This document shows positions 42,708-52,487 of a DNA stretch of 64,000 bases, in pieces. A program made the position numbers and the translations under genes. The number at the start of each line of letters is the position of its first letter. Position 1 is the stretch's first letter. The notes below the pieces were generated by a model. It was given only the letters and a program-made list of their open reading frames with translations, did not search any database and had not been told where the DNA came from. Source of the stretch: Actinopolymorpha cephalotaxi (GTDB lineage Bacteria; Actinomycetota; Actinomycetes; Propionibacteriales; Actinopolymorphaceae); NCBI RefSeq assembly GCF_013408535.1, contig NZ_JACBZA010000001.1, positions 2,440,850 through 2,504,849 of the forward strand, read 5' to 3'.

Positions 42708-43547
42708 TCAGCGAGCGGGTTGCACCGCTGCTGCGATGGTGGTCGCGAAGCCGGCCGGATTGTCGTACGTCATCACGTGGGCGGCGCTCGGCACGACGTG
42801 CACGGTCACCCCCGCCGGCTCCAGCCCGCCCAGGTCGAAGCCGGCGGTGTGCTCACCGACCAGCAGCGCGCGCGGCATCAGCCCTCGCGTGAGCTGCGTA
42901 CGGAACGTCGGCTCCCGGTCGGCCAGCATCGACACCGACGTACGGTGCATCCCGACCGGCGTCCAGCGTCCGGTGGTGGCGTGGAACACCGACTTCCCGG
43001 CCGCGTGTTCGTCCCGGGCGACGACCGCGCGCAGGGCGTCGTAGCCGCGCCGGACGAAGGCCTCCTCGGTCTGGGCGGCGACGTGCGCGCTGAGGTCGCC
43101 GACGCCGGGGTCGAGGTTGGGTTCGCAGGCGACCAGGGTGCCCACGAGGTCGGGCCGGCGGTGGGCGAGCACGATGGCGACCGACCCGCCGAGGCTGTGG
43201 CCGACCACCGTGGTGCCCTCGAGCCCGTCGGCGTCCAGGACGGCCGCGACCGCGTCGGCGTGCTCCTCCACGGTGTACCCGAACCGCGCGGGGTCGGCCG
43301 AGTCGCTCCACCCGGTGCCCACCAGGTCGACCAGCAGCGAGCGATGCCGCCGCAGCGCCGGGTGGGCGACCACGTGCGGGAAGTCGGCGGAGGTGGCCGC
43401 GCCGAGACCGGCGACGTAGACGAACACCGGATCCGGGGAACCAGCCGCGTCGCCGGTGTCGTCGCCGGTGTCATCGTTGGGGGAGGCACCGGGCAGGTCG
43501 AGGTAGCGGACCCAGGAGCCGACGTGGGACAGATACACCGAACGCAT
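42708..43547 (-). CDS. Alpha/beta-hydrolase fold protein
   Basis: A 279-residue hydrolase: VYVAGLGAATSADFPHVVAH, LLVDLVGTGWSDSADPARFG, the nucleophile elbow TTVVGHSLGGSVAIVLAHRR, and a terminal His in VPSAAHVMTYDNPAGFATTI. The fold serves esterases, lipases and lactonases, so the substrate is open. A variable acidic stretch (DDTGDDTGD) lies near residue 25. It converges with the kinase gene. Confidence 0.88.
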   Translation of the reverse strand: MRSVYLSHVGSWVRYLDLPGASPNDDTGDDTGDAAGSPDPVFVYVAGLGAATSADFPHVVAHPALRRHRSLLVDLVGTGWSDSADPARFGYTVEEHADAVAAVLDADGLEGTTVVGHSLGGSVAIVLAHRRPDLVGTLVACEPNLDPGVGDLSAHVAAQTEEAFVRRGYDALRAVVARDEHAAGKSVFHATTGRWTPVGMHRTSVSMLADREPTFRTQLTRGLMPRALLVGEHTAGFDLGGLEPAGVTVHVVPSAAHVMTYDNPAGFATTIAAAVQPAR

Positions 43548-43781
43548 GACCGCCCAGCATGCCGTATCGCCGCACCCTCGTCCGGCCCGCATCGGGTGCC
43601 GGATGCCGGGTGCTGGGTGCCGCGTACGCCCGGACGGGACCGGTGCCACTCCGGAGCGAAAATCCCAGGTTCTCTTCAGGTGTTTCCCAGGTTCGGGGCC
43701 AATAGTGGTGCGCGACCCCGCGCCGCGCTGCCGCGCGGGCAGGCGGCCCGAATGCCGGGCGCCCGACGAACGGAGCAGAAC

Positions 43782-44423
43782 ATGAGTCCTGCAGGACGCA
43801 CCGTCAGCCGTACCACCGTTGTCGGAGTGGCCGCCGCCGCGGCGACCGTCTCCGGGCTCGTGGTGGGCGGCATCGCGCTGGCGGACAACGCCTCCGGCCC
43901 CAAGGCCCAGGTCGCCGCCCAGCCACAGGCCACACCGACCGCCAAGCCGACGGCCGCGCCGGCACCCGGGGAACGCGGCGGCCTGCGGCACCCCGGTCTG
44001 CCTGGCGAGTCCGACCGCTTCGGACCCAGAAGGTTCGGGCCCGGTGGGTTCGGGCCTGGTGGGCTCGGGCTCGCAGGACGCGCCCTGCACGGTGAGTTCG
44101 TCGTCGCGAAGCCGGGTGGCGGCTACCAGACCGTCGCCAGCCAGCGCGGCAGCGTCCAGTCGGTCAGCTCCACGGCAGTCACGGTGAAGAGCACCGACGG
44201 CTACACCCACACCTACGTCGTGGACGCCAAGACCCGGGTGAACGCACTCCGGGAGGGGATCGGGTCGATCAAGAAGGACCAGCAGGTCGCGGTCGTCGCG
44301 ACGGTCAGCGGCACCACCTCGACCGCCGTCCAGATCGTCGACCTGGCAGACCGTGGGATGGGTAAGCAGTGGCGCCACCCCGGTCAGAAACAGGCTCCGG
44401 CACCGAAGAGCGGCACCAACTAG
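43782..44423 (+). CDS. Secreted protein with DUF5666-type domain
   Basis: A 213-residue protein with an N-terminal signal/anchor (TTVVGVAAAAATVSGLVVGG, residues 11-30), an Ala/Pro/Thr linker, a Gly/Phe-rich FGPGGFGPGGLGL repeat, then a beta-rich domain of about 90 residues (QRGSVQSVSSTAVTVKSTDG, YVVDAKTRVNALREGIGSIK, DQQVAVVATVSGTTSTAVQI) resembling DUF5666. The role is unknown. GGAG is 6 nt before ATG 43782. The 234-bp region upstream shows CCCAGGTT repeated near 43664 and 43688. Confidence 0.75.
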   Translation: MSPAGRTVSRTTVVGVAAAAATVSGLVVGGIALADNASGPKAQVAAQPQATPTAKPTAAPAPGERGGLRHPGLPGESDRFGPRRFGPGGFGPGGLGLAGRALHGEFVVAKPGGGYQTVASQRGSVQSVSSTAVTVKSTDGYTHTYVVDAKTRVNALREGIGSIKKDQQVAVVATVSGTTSTAVQIVDLADRGMGKQWRHPGQKQAPAPKSGTN

Positions 44424-44434
44424 AGGGGATCGGT

Positions 44435-44474
44435 GCGGTGGCCGGATTCTTCCGCGGAAGAATCCGGCCACCGC
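44435..44474. terminator. 40-bp perfect palindrome between convergent genes
   Basis: GCGGTGGCCGGATTCTTCCG (44435-44454) is followed directly by its exact complement (44455-44474). As RNA it forms an 18-bp stem with a tight loop, well placed to stop both the DUF5666 and glycolipid-binding genes. Perfect cruciform symmetry of this length is unusual. Confidence 0.7.
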
Positions 44475-44494
44475 CGCCGTGGACCGTTGCCGGC

Positions 44495-45232
44495 TCAGGT
44501 CGCCGCGAGGACGTCTCCCGCCGCACCGTCCGGCTCGTCACCTCGCTGAGCCCTCTTCGTGAGGTCCGCCGTACCGGCAACGTCGATCCCGGCCGCTGCC
44601 GAAGCCGCCGGTCCGACGAGGCGGGCGATTCCCGGGTAGTCGACGACCAGCCCGTCCCGGTCGAAGACGATGTCGGCGGTGAAGTCGTCGCTGTCGAACC
44701 GGATCACCGCACCGTCGTCAGCACCGTCGCCGGCACCGTCACCGTTCGCGGATACGTGGGTGTACCGCTGGCGGCTGGGGTGCACCGACAGGTCGGGGAC
44801 CGACACCCATGCGGTCAGCAGTTCGACCGGGCCGCCTCCGGTGAGCAGCTTGTGCCGGCGCACCGGCATAGTGTTGGTGAGCGGGGACAGCCCGAGGTCG
44901 CAGTCCAGCGCGTCGCCGTAGAGCCGTGCCTCCCCGCCCGGCGACGGCGCGTCCAGGTGGCCCTCGGCGTCGGCGAAGATCTCCCAGCGTCCGGCGCCGT
45001 CACGGCGCAGCTCCAGCACCCGCCGCCAGCCGACGCCGAACGCGTGCACCCGCAGCGACGACGTGGCGTAGTCGTCGCCGGTGGTGAGGGCGTACTCCAG
45101 CCGGTACGGCACCGGGTCCGCGCCGATCGCCGAACCAACCGCGGACAGGTGCCCGCGTGCCAGCTTCACTTCGGCGAGCTCAGCGCCGGCGTCCTTGCAC
45201 CACACCAGGGACCGGTGTACGTCGGGATCCAT
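44495..45232 (-). CDS. Putative glycolipid-binding family protein (DUF1089-like)
   Basis: A 245-residue protein: RSLVWCKDAGAELAEVKLAR, YALTTGDDYATSSLRVHAFG, WEIFADAEGHLDAPSPGGEA and DGLVVDYPGIARLVGP match the putative glycolipid-binding family, whose members carry conserved Trp/Asp positions and lack signal peptides. ATG 45232 follows GAGGTGG. No function is proven for the family. Confidence 0.75.
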   Translation of the reverse strand: MDPDVHRSLVWCKDAGAELAEVKLARGHLSAVGSAIGADPVPYRLEYALTTGDDYATSSLRVHAFGVGWRRVLELRRDGAGRWEIFADAEGHLDAPSPGGEARLYGDALDCDLGLSPLTNTMPVRRHKLLTGGGPVELLTAWVSVPDLSVHPSRQRYTHVSANGDGAGDGADDGAVIRFDSDDFTADIVFDRDGLVVDYPGIARLVGPAASAAAGIDVAGTADLTKRAQRGDEPDGAAGDVLAAT

Positions 45233-45368
45233 GCGGCCACCTCCTCACGGTTGGCGGGAGGCTACCCCCACACGGACCCCGTGCGGGCGGAATCGACCAA
45301 GCCTGGCCGCCGGTCCCGCCCGTCGGTCCTGGTCGAGGCCGGGAGTGGCCGTGCGATGATCCGGCACC

Positions 45369-46137
45369 ATGTCGGTGGTGAGGATCGCGGTGGCGCAGGG
45401 TGCCGGCGTTGACGGGCCTCCCAACTTGGCGCCGGCCGGGCGAGGCGGACTGGTCACAGGTCGACTGGCCGCTGTTCGCGGCGGAGCGGCAACGAACGAT
45501 CGAGCATGCCGGGGAGCTCGGGCTGTGGACCGTCGTCGGCGCGATACACCACGAGCCCGGTGCCGAACGGCCGTTCAACAGTCTCTACGTGATCGGGGAC
45601 GACGGCGTCCTGGCCGGACGGTACGACAAGCGGTTCCTGTCTTCCCGCGAGGCGGCGGTCCTGTACGAGGCAGGTGACCACGCAACCGTCGTCACCGTCG
45701 ACGGGATGCGCTTCGGTTGTGCCATCTGCGTGGAAGCGCGGGTGCCGGAAGTGTTCACCGAGTACGAGTCGCGGGGCGTGGACTGCGTGCTGCTCGCCAG
45801 CTACAGCGATGCACCGCCGTCGGAGTCCCTGGATGACCGGCGGCCGTTGGCGTACGCGCTGCTGACGGAGATGTGGATCGCGTTCGCCGTTCCCGGCGCC
45901 GTCGCGGGGGCCACGACGTCGGGAGTCGCCGCTCCGGATGACCGCTGGCTGGCTCGTGGCGTACCCGATGGAACGCCCCAGGTCGTGTTCGCCGACCTCG
46001 ACCCGGACAACCGGACCGTGCTTCCGGCCTACGACTCCGGACGAGCGTGGCGAGCACGCCAGGCGCCGACGATACGAACCCGGCTCGGCAAGGTCGAGCT
46101 GCTCGGCTCGTCCGGTGATCCGGCACCAGGTCCGTGA
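45369..46137 (+). pseudogene. Carbon-nitrogen hydrolase (nitrilase family) with frameshift and lost catalytic glutamate
   Basis: ATG 45369 encodes the family's first strand VVRIAVAQGAGV, but the rest of the domain lies one frame over from about 45400: DWSQVDWPLFAAERQRTIEH, LWTVVGAIHHEPG, NSLYVIGDDGVLAGRYDKRF (catalytic Lys) and FGCAICVEARVPEVF (catalytic Cys). About 50 residues that normally hold the first catalytic residue (Glu in LVVFPE) are missing. The second frame could use GTG 45400. A deletion plus frameshift is the simplest explanation, leaving a likely inactive protein. Confidence 0.75.
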
Positions 46138-46176
46138 CCCGTGTCCGCCGGCTGATGTGCGACCCTCCGCCGGCCC

Positions 46177-47121
46177 CTAGGAAACGGGGGATGTGGCGAA
46201 GCGGTCGGTCGCGGCGATGACGGCTTCCGCGGTTCCGGTGGCGTGCGTGCCGTTCTCGACGATCACCAGTTCGGAGCCCTGCCAGGCGTTGTGCAGGACC
46301 CATGGATTGCCGCTCAGCGCGCCGAGGTCGAGCCGCCCGTGCACGATGACGCCGGGAATGTCCTTCAGCACGTGTGCCTTGCGGGCCAGTTCGTCGTCGG
46401 CCAACCAGCACCTGTTGCTGAAGTAGTGCGTGACGAGTCGGGCGAAGGCGAGCTGGAACCGGGGTTCCCACGGCTCGTGCTCGACGTCACGGCCGGGCGG
46501 GATCGTGGCGATGGCGTCCTCCCACGCGCACCAGGCCTCGGCTGCTCTGCGGTGCACGGCGGGGTCGGGGTCCATCAGCAGCCGGTGGTAGGCGGCCGAG
46601 ATGTCCTCGCCCGGATCGGGGACGCCGGCGAGGAAGCGCTCGTACGCCTCGGGGGCCAGGCCGCCGAAGCCGCGGATCAGCCACTCGACCTCGCAGTGCC
46701 TGCCGGTGGCGACGGCGGTCACGACCAGCTCCGAGACCCGCTCCGGGTGGCGCAGCGCATAGGTCAGCGAGAGGACCGAGCCCCAGGAAACGCCGAACAG
46801 CAGCCACCTGTCGATGCCCAGGTGCTCGCGCAACCGCTCCATGTCGCGGATCAGGTGGTCGGTCGTGTTGGTGGACAGGTCGACCACGGGCTCGCCGGCG
46901 TGCGGGGTGCTCCGGCCGCAGTTGCGCTGGTCGAAGGAGACGATGCGGTAGACGGCCGGGTCGAACTGGCCGGGGGAACGCGTGCCGCACCCCGAGCCGG
47001 GGCCCCCGTGCACGTACAGCGCGGGCTTGCCGTCAGGGTTGCCGCACGCCATCCAGTACACGCTGTGCCCGTCGCCGACGTCGAGCATGCCGTGGTCGTA
47101 GGGCTCCAGCTGGGGGTACAT
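46177..47121 (-). CDS. pip: Proline iminopeptidase (S33)
   Basis: A 314-residue alpha/beta-hydrolase: oxyanion motif LYVHGGPGSGCGTRSPG, FDQRNCGRSTPHAG, nucleophile elbow LFGVSWGSVLSLTYALRHPE, the Asp in IVHGRLDLG and the His in VENGTHATG. It removes N-terminal proline from peptides in the cytoplasm. It lies downstream of oligopeptidase B (32 bp gap), a sensible peptide-degradation pair. Confidence 0.93.
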   Translation of the reverse strand: MYPQLEPYDHGMLDVGDGHSVYWMACGNPDGKPALYVHGGPGSGCGTRSPGQFDPAVYRIVSFDQRNCGRSTPHAGEPVVDLSTNTTDHLIRDMERLREHLGIDRWLLFGVSWGSVLSLTYALRHPERVSELVVTAVATGRHCEVEWLIRGFGGLAPEAYERFLAGVPDPGEDISAAYHRLLMDPDPAVHRRAAEAWCAWEDAIATIPPGRDVEHEPWEPRFQLAFARLVTHYFSNRCWLADDELARKAHVLKDIPGVIVHGRLDLGALSGNPWVLHNAWQGSELVIVENGTHATGTAEAVIAATDRFATSPVS

Positions 47122-47153
47122 CCGCCCTCCCGTCAGAACTGACAGCGGGCGGC

Positions 47154-49217
47154 CTACCCGGACGTCTTCGCGAGGCCCACCTGGTCGAGGACGAACGCGT
47201 GCACCTGCGCCTCGTCCCGCCAGGCGTCGTACCTGCCCGACGGTCCGCCGTGGCCCGCGCCGAGTTCGGTCTTCAGCAGCACGGGTCCGCCGCCGGTCAT
47301 CCGGTCACGCAGCCGCGCGACCCACTTCGCCGGCTCCCAGTAGCTCACCCGCGGGTCGTTCAGCCCGGCGGTGGCATAGATCGCGGGGTAGCGGCTGGCG
47401 GAGACGTTGTCGAAGGGCGCGTACGCCTTCATCGCGGCGTACACCCGCGGGTCGGCCACCGGGTTTCCCCACTCGTCCCACTCCCGCACCGTCAACGGCA
47501 GCGACGGGTCGAGGATGGTGGTGAGCGCGTCCACGAACGGCACCTCGGCCACCGCCGCGGCGCACAGGTCCGGCCGGAGGTTGAGCACGGCACCGATCAG
47601 CAGGCCGCCCGCCGACCCGCCCCGGATCGCCAGGCCGTCCCGGGTGGTCCAGCCGGTCTCCACGAGGTAGTCGGCGGCGGCCACGAAGTCGGTGAAGGTG
47701 TTTGCCTTCTCCAGCCGCTTGCCGTGGTCGTACCACGACCGGCCGAGCTCCCCGCCGCCGCGCACGTGCGCGACCGCGAACGCCACCCCGCGGTCCAGCA
47801 GCGACAGCCGCAGGGTGGAGAACCACGGATCCATCGAGTGTTCGTACGACCCGTAGCCGTACAGCAGGACGGGTCCGCCCTCGGGCCGGTCGTCGCGCCA
47901 CACCAGCGAGATCGGCACCTTCGTCCCGTCCGGAGCGGTGGCCCACTCCCGGGTCGACTGGTAGCGGTCGAGGTCGACGTTCAGCACCGGCTGCCGCTTG
48001 CGCAGCCTGCGCGCGTCGGTGGCGAGGTCGACGTCGATGACGGAGTTCGGCGTGGTCAGCGAGGTGTAGTCGATCCGCAGCGTGGAGGTGTCGAACTCCC
48101 GGTTGGTGCCGACGTCGACGGTGTAGATGGGTTCCTCGAACACCATCCGGCGGCGCTCCGCGTCGGCGACGGAGATCACGTCGAGCTCGGTGCGCCCGTC
48201 GGAGCGCAACGCCACCACCAGGTGGTCTGCGAACGCGTCCACCGACACGATCCGCACCCCCTCCTGGTGCGGGATCACGTCCGTCCAGCTCTCCGGGCGC
48301 GGGTCGTCCACCGGCGCCTGCGCGAGCCGGAAGTCCGGGCCCTGGTCGTTGGTGACGAACAGGAACCGGTCGGCGTGGTGCTCCAGGCTGTACTCCACAC
48401 CGGGCCGGCGCGCGGCGACCAGGCGCCACCGCCCCTCCGGCTCGCCCGCGGGCAGGACGTGCACCTCGCTGGACTCGGTGGCGTGCAGGTCCAGCACCAG
48501 CCACTCCCGCGAACGGGTGCGGGAGATGCCGAGGAAGAACGACTCGTCCTCCTCGGTGAAGACCAGCACGTCCTCGGCCTGGTCGGTGCCGAGCCGGTGC
48601 CGCCACAGCTTCCACGGCCGGTGGGCGGGGTCGAGGGTGGTGTAGAAGAGGAAGGCCTCGTCGGCGGACCAGGCGGCGCCGTACCCCGTCGGGCTGATCG
48701 TGTCGGGCAGGTGCTCGCCGGTGCGGAGGTCCTTCACCCGCATCCGGAACTCCTCGCTGCCGTCGGTGTCCACCGAGTAGGCGAGCAGGTGGCCGCTCTG
48801 GGAGACCGAGAACGCACCCAGCGCGAAGTAGTCGGTGCCCTCCGCCGCCTCGTTGCAGTCCAGCAGCACCTCCTCGGCGCCGCCGTCCTCGCCGCCGCCC
48901 TCGGCACCGACCGGCTGCCGTACGAACAGCGGGTACTGCTTGCCCTCCTGCGTACGGGTGAAGTACTCCCACGCGCCGTCGCGTGCGGGAACGTCCTCGT
49001 CGGTCTCCTTGATCCGGGAGCGGTACTCCTCGAACAGCTCCTCACGCAGACCGGCCAGATGTGCGAGGGATTCCTCGGTATGGGCGTTCTCGGCCTGCAG
49101 ATGGGCGAGCACGGCCGGGTCCTCGCGGTCGCGCAGCCAGGCGTACTCGTCGACCCGTTCGTCACCGTGGTGGCGGTGGACGAAGGGACGCTGCTCGGGG
49201 CGGGGTGCTGTCGGCAT
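47154..49217 (-). CDS. ptrB: Oligopeptidase B-type prolyl oligopeptidase (S9)
   Basis: A 687-residue protein with the N-terminal propeller (DEYAWLRDREDPAVLAHLQA) and C-terminal catalytic domain: YGYGSYEHSMDPWFSTLRLS, AHVRGGGELGRSWYDHGKRL, nucleophile IRGGSAGGLLIGAVLNLRPD, Asp near ATAGLNDPRVSYWEPAKWVA and His in TELGAGHGGPSGRYD. These match oligopeptidase B, which cuts after basic residues in short peptides. It stops 10 bp after the ABC exporter's stop region begins, so transporter and peptidases share a transcript. Confidence 0.94.
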   Translation of the reverse strand: MPTAPRPEQRPFVHRHHGDERVDEYAWLRDREDPAVLAHLQAENAHTEESLAHLAGLREELFEEYRSRIKETDEDVPARDGAWEYFTRTQEGKQYPLFVRQPVGAEGGGEDGGAEEVLLDCNEAAEGTDYFALGAFSVSQSGHLLAYSVDTDGSEEFRMRVKDLRTGEHLPDTISPTGYGAAWSADEAFLFYTTLDPAHRPWKLWRHRLGTDQAEDVLVFTEEDESFFLGISRTRSREWLVLDLHATESSEVHVLPAGEPEGRWRLVAARRPGVEYSLEHHADRFLFVTNDQGPDFRLAQAPVDDPRPESWTDVIPHQEGVRIVSVDAFADHLVVALRSDGRTELDVISVADAERRRMVFEEPIYTVDVGTNREFDTSTLRIDYTSLTTPNSVIDVDLATDARRLRKRQPVLNVDLDRYQSTREWATAPDGTKVPISLVWRDDRPEGGPVLLYGYGSYEHSMDPWFSTLRLSLLDRGVAFAVAHVRGGGELGRSWYDHGKRLEKANTFTDFVAAADYLVETGWTTRDGLAIRGGSAGGLLIGAVLNLRPDLCAAAVAEVPFVDALTTILDPSLPLTVREWDEWGNPVADPRVYAAMKAYAPFDNVSASRYPAIYATAGLNDPRVSYWEPAKWVARLRDRMTGGGPVLLKTELGAGHGGPSGRYDAWRDEAQVHAFVLDQVGLAKTSG

Positions 49218-49227
49218 GGCGCCGACA

Positions 49228-51144
49228 TTACCCGGCCGGGGTCGCGACGTTCGCCGCCGCGGACTCCAGGCTTTCGGTGCTCTCGTCGGTGGCGAACTGC
49301 GTACGGTGCAGTTCGGCGTAGCGACCGCCGCGGGCGAGCAACTCGTGGTGGGTGCCGCGTTCGACCACCCGGCCGGCCTCGAGCACCAGGATCAGGTCTG
49401 CGGCCCGGACGGTGGACAGCCGGTGCGCGATGACGATGGCGGTCCGGTCCGCCAGCGCCTCACCGAGCGCGGCCTGAACGGCGGCCTCGGAGGTGGAGTC
49501 GAGGTGTGCGGTCGCCTCGTCCAGGATCACCACCCGCGGCTGGGCGAGCAGCAGCCGGGCGATGGTCAGCCGCTGGCGTTCGCCCCCGGACAGCCGGTAA
49601 CCGCGTTCGCCGACCACGGTGTCCAGGCCGTCGGGCAGCGCGGCCACCAGGTCGTCCAGGCGTGCCCGGCGCAACGCCTCCCACAGCTCGTCCTCGCCGG
49701 CCTCCGGGCGGGCCAGCAGGAGGTTGGCGCGCAGCGACTCGTGGAAGAGGTGGCCGTCCTGGGTGACCATGCCGATGGTGTCGCGCAGCGAGTCGAAGGT
49801 CAGGTCGCGTACGTCGGCACCGGACAGCCGTACGGCTCCCTCGTCCACGTCGTACAGCCGGGGGATCAGTTGCGCGATGGTCGACTTCCCCGCGCCGGAG
49901 GAACCGACCAGCGCCACCATGGCACCCGGATCGACCCGGAACGACACGTCGTGCAGCACCTCCTCACCGCCCCGGGCGTCCAGCTTCGCGACCTCCTCCA
50001 GCGACGCCAGCGACACCTTGTCGGCGGCGGGGTAGCCGAACCGGACGTGCTCGAACTCCACCGACACCGGCCCGTCCGGCACGCGTACGGCATCCGGCCT
50101 CTGGTCGATCAGCGGCGCCAGGTCGAGCACCTCGAAGACCCGCTCGAAGCTGACCAGCGCGCTCATCACCTCCACCCGGGCGCTGGCCAGGGCGGTCAGC
50201 GGCGCGTACAGCCGGGTGAGCAGCAGCGCCAGCGCCACCACGTCGCCGGGGTCGAGGGAGCCGGCCAGGGCGTAGTAGCCGCCCAGGCCGTAGACCAGCG
50301 CCAGCGCCAGCGCCGAGACCAGGGTGAGCGCGGCGATGAACACCCACTGCACCATCGCGCTGCGCACGCCGATGTCACGCACCCGGCGGGCACGCACCGC
50401 GAACTCCGCGGACTCGTTCGCGGGCCGCCCGAACAGCTTGACCAGGGTCGCACCCGGCGCGGAGAAGCGTTCGGTCATCTGGGTGCTCATCGCGGAGTTG
50501 TGGTTGGCCGCCTCGCGCTCCATCCGGGCCAGCCGGTTGCCCATCCGCCGCGCGGGCACCACGAAGATCGGCAGCAGCACCAGCGCCAGCACGGTCACCT
50601 GCCAGGACAGGCCGATCATCACCGCGAGGGTGAGGACCAGGGTGACGAGGTTGCTCACCACCCCGGACAGCGTGTCGCTGAACGCACGCTGGGCGCCGAG
50701 GACGTCGTTGTTGAGCCGGCTCACCAGGGCGCCGGTGCGGGTGCGGGTGAAGAACGCCACCGGCATGCGCTGCACGTGGTCGAACACGGCCGTGCGCAGG
50801 TCGAGGATCAGCCCTTCGCCGATGCGGGCGGACAGCAGCCGGGTGAGGATCCCGAGCCCCGCCTCGGCCACGGCGATGACCGCGATCACCGCGGCGATGA
50901 CGAGGACGACCCGCAGCGGCGAGCGTTGCACGATCGCGTCCAGGACCCGCCCGGCCAGCACCGGTGTCGCCACCGTGAGGACGGCGGTCACCACGCTGAG
51001 CAGCAGGAACTTCGTGAGCTGGGCACGGTGCGGCGCGGCGAACCGGCCGATCCTCCGCAGGGTCGCGCGGGAGAACGGCCGGCGTTCGTCCTCGGCGTTC
51101 ATCGCGTGGTAGAGCGACATCCACGCGGTGGTCTCCATGTCCAT
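49228..51144 (-). CDS. ABC exporter, fused membrane and ATPase domains
   Basis: A 638-residue half-transporter: six membrane spans, then Walker A VGSSGAGKSTIAQLIPRLYD, signature RLSGGERQRLTIARLLLAQP and Walker B VVILDEATAHLDSTSEAAVQ with the H-loop VIAHRLST. It works as a homodimer or with a partner elsewhere, exporting drugs, lipids or peptides. First gene of the exporter-peptidase operon. The first two Met codons (MDMET) are both possible starts. Confidence 0.94.
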   Translation of the reverse strand: MDMETTAWMSLYHAMNAEDERRPFSRATLRRIGRFAAPHRAQLTKFLLLSVVTAVLTVATPVLAGRVLDAIVQRSPLRVVLVIAAVIAVIAVAEAGLGILTRLLSARIGEGLILDLRTAVFDHVQRMPVAFFTRTRTGALVSRLNNDVLGAQRAFSDTLSGVVSNLVTLVLTLAVMIGLSWQVTVLALVLLPIFVVPARRMGNRLARMEREAANHNSAMSTQMTERFSAPGATLVKLFGRPANESAEFAVRARRVRDIGVRSAMVQWVFIAALTLVSALALALVYGLGGYYALAGSLDPGDVVALALLLTRLYAPLTALASARVEVMSALVSFERVFEVLDLAPLIDQRPDAVRVPDGPVSVEFEHVRFGYPAADKVSLASLEEVAKLDARGGEEVLHDVSFRVDPGAMVALVGSSGAGKSTIAQLIPRLYDVDEGAVRLSGADVRDLTFDSLRDTIGMVTQDGHLFHESLRANLLLARPEAGEDELWEALRRARLDDLVAALPDGLDTVVGERGYRLSGGERQRLTIARLLLAQPRVVILDEATAHLDSTSEAAVQAALGEALADRTAIVIAHRLSTVRAADLILVLEAGRVVERGTHHELLARGGRYAELHRTQFATDESTESLESAAANVATPAG

Positions 51145-51248
51145 GCCCGCTCGGTCCCCTTCGCCTCGGTGGCTCTGCCGTCGAGGGCGACACTAGAACC
51201 CCAACCAAGGTTGAGGGCAAGTCGTAGCCCGTCGGTTCCGGCACCTTC

Positions 51249-52487
51249 TCAGCTGCCACCCCCAAGGCCGGCCGAAGCGGACCCGGGCGCCGTCACCGGT
51301 GCACCCCAGTCGACGCGGTACCCGTAGGTCTCGCGGGCCGCCTTGCTGTCCGCGGTCAGCCGGAGCACCAGCGGCAGCATCGCGTCGCGGACGACCCGGC
51401 CGACCGGTCCGGGCGCCTTGGCGTTGTTGATCCGGGCCGCCTGGGCGATGATCCGCTCGACCCGGGGCCGCCTGGCCCGTACGAACTCCCGCAGCGCGGC
51501 CGCCGGATCCGGCACGTCGCGCAGGCACCTCGCCAGCACCACCGCGTCCTCCACGGCGAGCGAGGCGCCCTGGCCGGACGTGGGGGAGGGAGCGTGCGCG
51601 GCGTCGCCCACCACGACCATCCGCCCCCGATGCCAGGTGGGCAGATGCGGAACGGCGTGGATCGGCCCGGTGCCCAGCAACCGCGGCGTGGCCCGGATCA
51701 GCGGGAGCAGGGGACCGTGGTCGCCGGCGAAGGCCGACTCCAGTTGTTCCCGCCACCGCGATTCGGTGATCGCCTCGAGCTCGCCGCGGCCGGGCTCCTT
51801 CGGCCGCGGCAGGTTGGCGAACCACCACACCTCACCGCCCGGTTCCCGGGCGTACCCGAAGAACGCCCGCCGGCCGAACACCATCTCGTAGCTGCCCGGC
51901 TCGACGTCCACCGCGACACCGCGGGCGTAGCCGCCGGTGCCGACCAGCCGGGCGTACGTCGGCGCCGGGGCGGCCGGGTCGATGATCGTCCGGACCGTCG
52001 AGTGGATGCCGTCGCAGCCGACAAGGAGGTCGCTTGCCGCCTCGCTGCCGTCGGCGAACTCCGCGCGCACGCCGTCACCGGTGTCGTGCGCCGCGACCAG
52101 CCGCCGGCCGTACTCGAACGCGACGCCGCGGGCCGCGGCGGTCTCGTGGAGTACGCGGTAGAGGTCGGCGCGCCTGACGGTCTGGCTGGTGGTGCCGTCC
52201 TGCAACGGCACACCGGTGCGGGTGCTGCCCAGGCGCCTGCCGCGGTGGTTGCGCAAGGTGATGCCCGGGGTCGGAAAACCCAGCGCCAGCACGGGTTCGT
52301 CCGCGTCGAGTACCCGCAGGGCGTGCACACCGTTGGAGCCGAGGGTGAGGAAGACTCCCAGTCCGTCGGTGTCGTGGGGATGCGTTTCGTACACGGTGGG
52401 CTCGATGCCCACCTTCTGCAGGGCCATGGCCACCGTGGGACCGGCGATGCCGGCGCCGATGACCAGGGCCGTACGGGGAGGTGTCAC
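51249..52487 (-). CDS. FAD-dependent monooxygenase (aromatic hydroxylase type)
   Basis: A 412-residue flavoprotein: ALVIGAGIAGPTVAMALQKV (FAD-binding), DLLVGCDGIHSTVR and MVVVGDAAHAPSPTSGQGAS with EDAVVLARCLRD. It transfers one oxygen atom to an aromatic or polyketide-like substrate using NAD(P)H. GTG 52487 overlaps the PadR stop by 4 nt, so the regulator probably controls it directly. Confidence 0.92.
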   Translation of the reverse strand: MTPPRTALVIGAGIAGPTVAMALQKVGIEPTVYETHPHDTDGLGVFLTLGSNGVHALRVLDADEPVLALGFPTPGITLRNHRGRRLGSTRTGVPLQDGTTSQTVRRADLYRVLHETAAARGVAFEYGRRLVAAHDTGDGVRAEFADGSEAASDLLVGCDGIHSTVRTIIDPAAPAPTYARLVGTGGYARGVAVDVEPGSYEMVFGRRAFFGYAREPGGEVWWFANLPRPKEPGRGELEAITESRWREQLESAFAGDHGPLLPLIRATPRLLGTGPIHAVPHLPTWHRGRMVVVGDAAHAPSPTSGQGASLAVEDAVVLARCLRDVPDPAAALREFVRARRPRVERIIAQAARINNAKAPGPVGRVVRDAMLPLVLRLTADSKAARETYGYRVDWGAPVTAPGSASAGLGGGS

